From Viscum album (taxonomy: Eukaryota; Streptophyta; Magnoliopsida; Santalales; Viscaceae), in the NCBI GenBank assembly GCA_963277665.1, contig OY728136.1, positions 801,933,123 through 801,997,122 on the forward strand: 64,000 bases of DNA, read 5' to 3'. This document shows, piece by piece, positions 63,231 through 64,000 of the stretch; the first letter of the stretch is position 1; the number at the start of each line of letters is the position of its first letter. Both the position numbers and the translations under genes were made by a program. The notes under the pieces were generated by a model. It saw only the letters and a list, made by a program, of their open reading frames with translations, was not told where the DNA came from and did no database searches.

Positions 63231-64000
63231 AATTATTTTTAATGTATACCTTTCATGTAATGGTGTAATTTTTTGTGGAAAAATATTTCTATTACATAAT
63301 GACGAATATTTTTGGATTTTATGGGTCCTCAAACTATTTAACCATAGTTATCCAAAAAATGATGTATTGAGATTATGAATAGAATTTTGTCAAAACTTAT
63401 CAGGTGTACTTAATATATTTTGAAACTATATACGAAATAGTTATAAATGAGAAAAATTATAATTATAATGGAATTATTATTATTATTTAAAAAAAATTAA
63501 TTAATTAACAAAACATTATTATGCATGAGTTAATGAAAATATATGTGGTGTCAGACTCAAGGTATGGGATTTTCATTATAAGCTTATTGAAAATGTTCTA
63601 ATTTTTTCTTTCAGAAATGTTTTATTACATAACCATGTTTGAAAAGGTTTCATAATTATAATATTATTTTACCAAATATATTATTTGATTCCATATGAAA
63701 AATATCTTTTACTTTCATTATATTATTTTCAAATTCCGTATTTTTAACAAATTATACAGAATTGTCTTTAAAGAAGTGTTAAAAAATATATATTTAATGT
63801 ATTAAACAATAATTGAAATTCCCAATTTTATAAAATTTACTCTCCTTGAATCTTCATCTACAATTTTAAGAAACTTTTAAATAAAACTATAATCTTATGG
63901 TTCATTTAGTTTTTATTTTAAATTTTTTTTCACTTAAATGGGTTATTTTTTATCACTTTTATATGATAAATGAATGTGCATAATTATATAGATAAGAATT

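Larger units (their letters stand above)
61766..64000 (+). repeat. Element D 3' LTR (runs off the window)
   Basis: TATA box TATAAAAGG at 62648-62656, then two module copies at 62990-63040 (ATGTGTAGACTACCTCCGCC) and 63180-63230 (ATTTGTAGACCACAACCTCC). These are 350 and 545 bp downstream, matching elements A and B. U3 is only about 0.9 kb against 2.1 kb in A, so it is shortened. The rest lies beyond the window. Confidence 0.6.

Noticed and set aside
1..64000. CRISPR arrays, bacterial-type operons, riboswitches, rRNA, telomeric or centromeric satellite
   Set aside because: No regularly spaced short repeats, no tandem satellite and no long open frames. The window is eukaryotic repeat DNA.

Overview
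The window is plant nuclear heterochromatin: very AT-rich, with no host gene that I can recognise, and built almost entirely from LTR retrotransposons in different stages of decay. The recognisable coding relics are Ty3/gypsy chromoviruses (zinc-knuckle gag, protease, RT, RNase H, integrase, C-terminal chromodomain), one Ty1/copia relic and two tRNA-derived SINE-like insertions. Most share a PBS resembling plant initiator tRNA-Met. LTRs of 4.2-4.8 kb, an iMet PBS and a C-terminal chromodomain fit the Tel/Tekay-type (Del) chromoviruses of plants; this clade call is inference. I cannot name the species.

Layout, left to right. A copia gag-pol relic lies on the minus strand at about 1.1-2.4 kb. 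Element G (minus, about 4.3-14.3 kb) is an old long-LTR chromovirus that keeps gag and the integrase tail but has lost the middle of pol. Element A (plus, 17992-31544) is the best preserved: two 4.27 kb LTRs, PBS, a complete but broken gag-pol, and a polypurine tract. It sits inside an older minus-strand LTR, E (about 16.1-17.99 plus 31.55-32.6 kb).

From about 35.9 kb to the right end is a nested stack. Element D (plus; pol at 35.9-38.9 kb, resuming at 61.07 kb, 3' LTR running off the window) is split inside its integrase by element C (minus, 38909-61067, 2.6 kb LTRs). C is split near the end of its own integrase by element B (minus, 41821-53930, 4.83 kb LTRs, 2.45 kb interior without pol). 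B carries a SINE-like insertion near 47.85 kb. Target-site duplications (TTAAT for C; TTGTG/TTATG for B) and coding matches resuming on the far side of each insert support this order.

Elements A, B, D, E and G share an LTR design: a TATA box, then (in A and B) a perfect 9-bp inverted repeat about 140 bp downstream, then two copies of a GTACGTAC-plus-GTCTCCACG module 350 and 540 bp downstream, all within the predicted leader RNA. These modules are the most interesting unexplained structures here. None of the polyproteins is intact; A alone has about 18 premature stops, two frameshifts and altered protease and RT catalytic residues.
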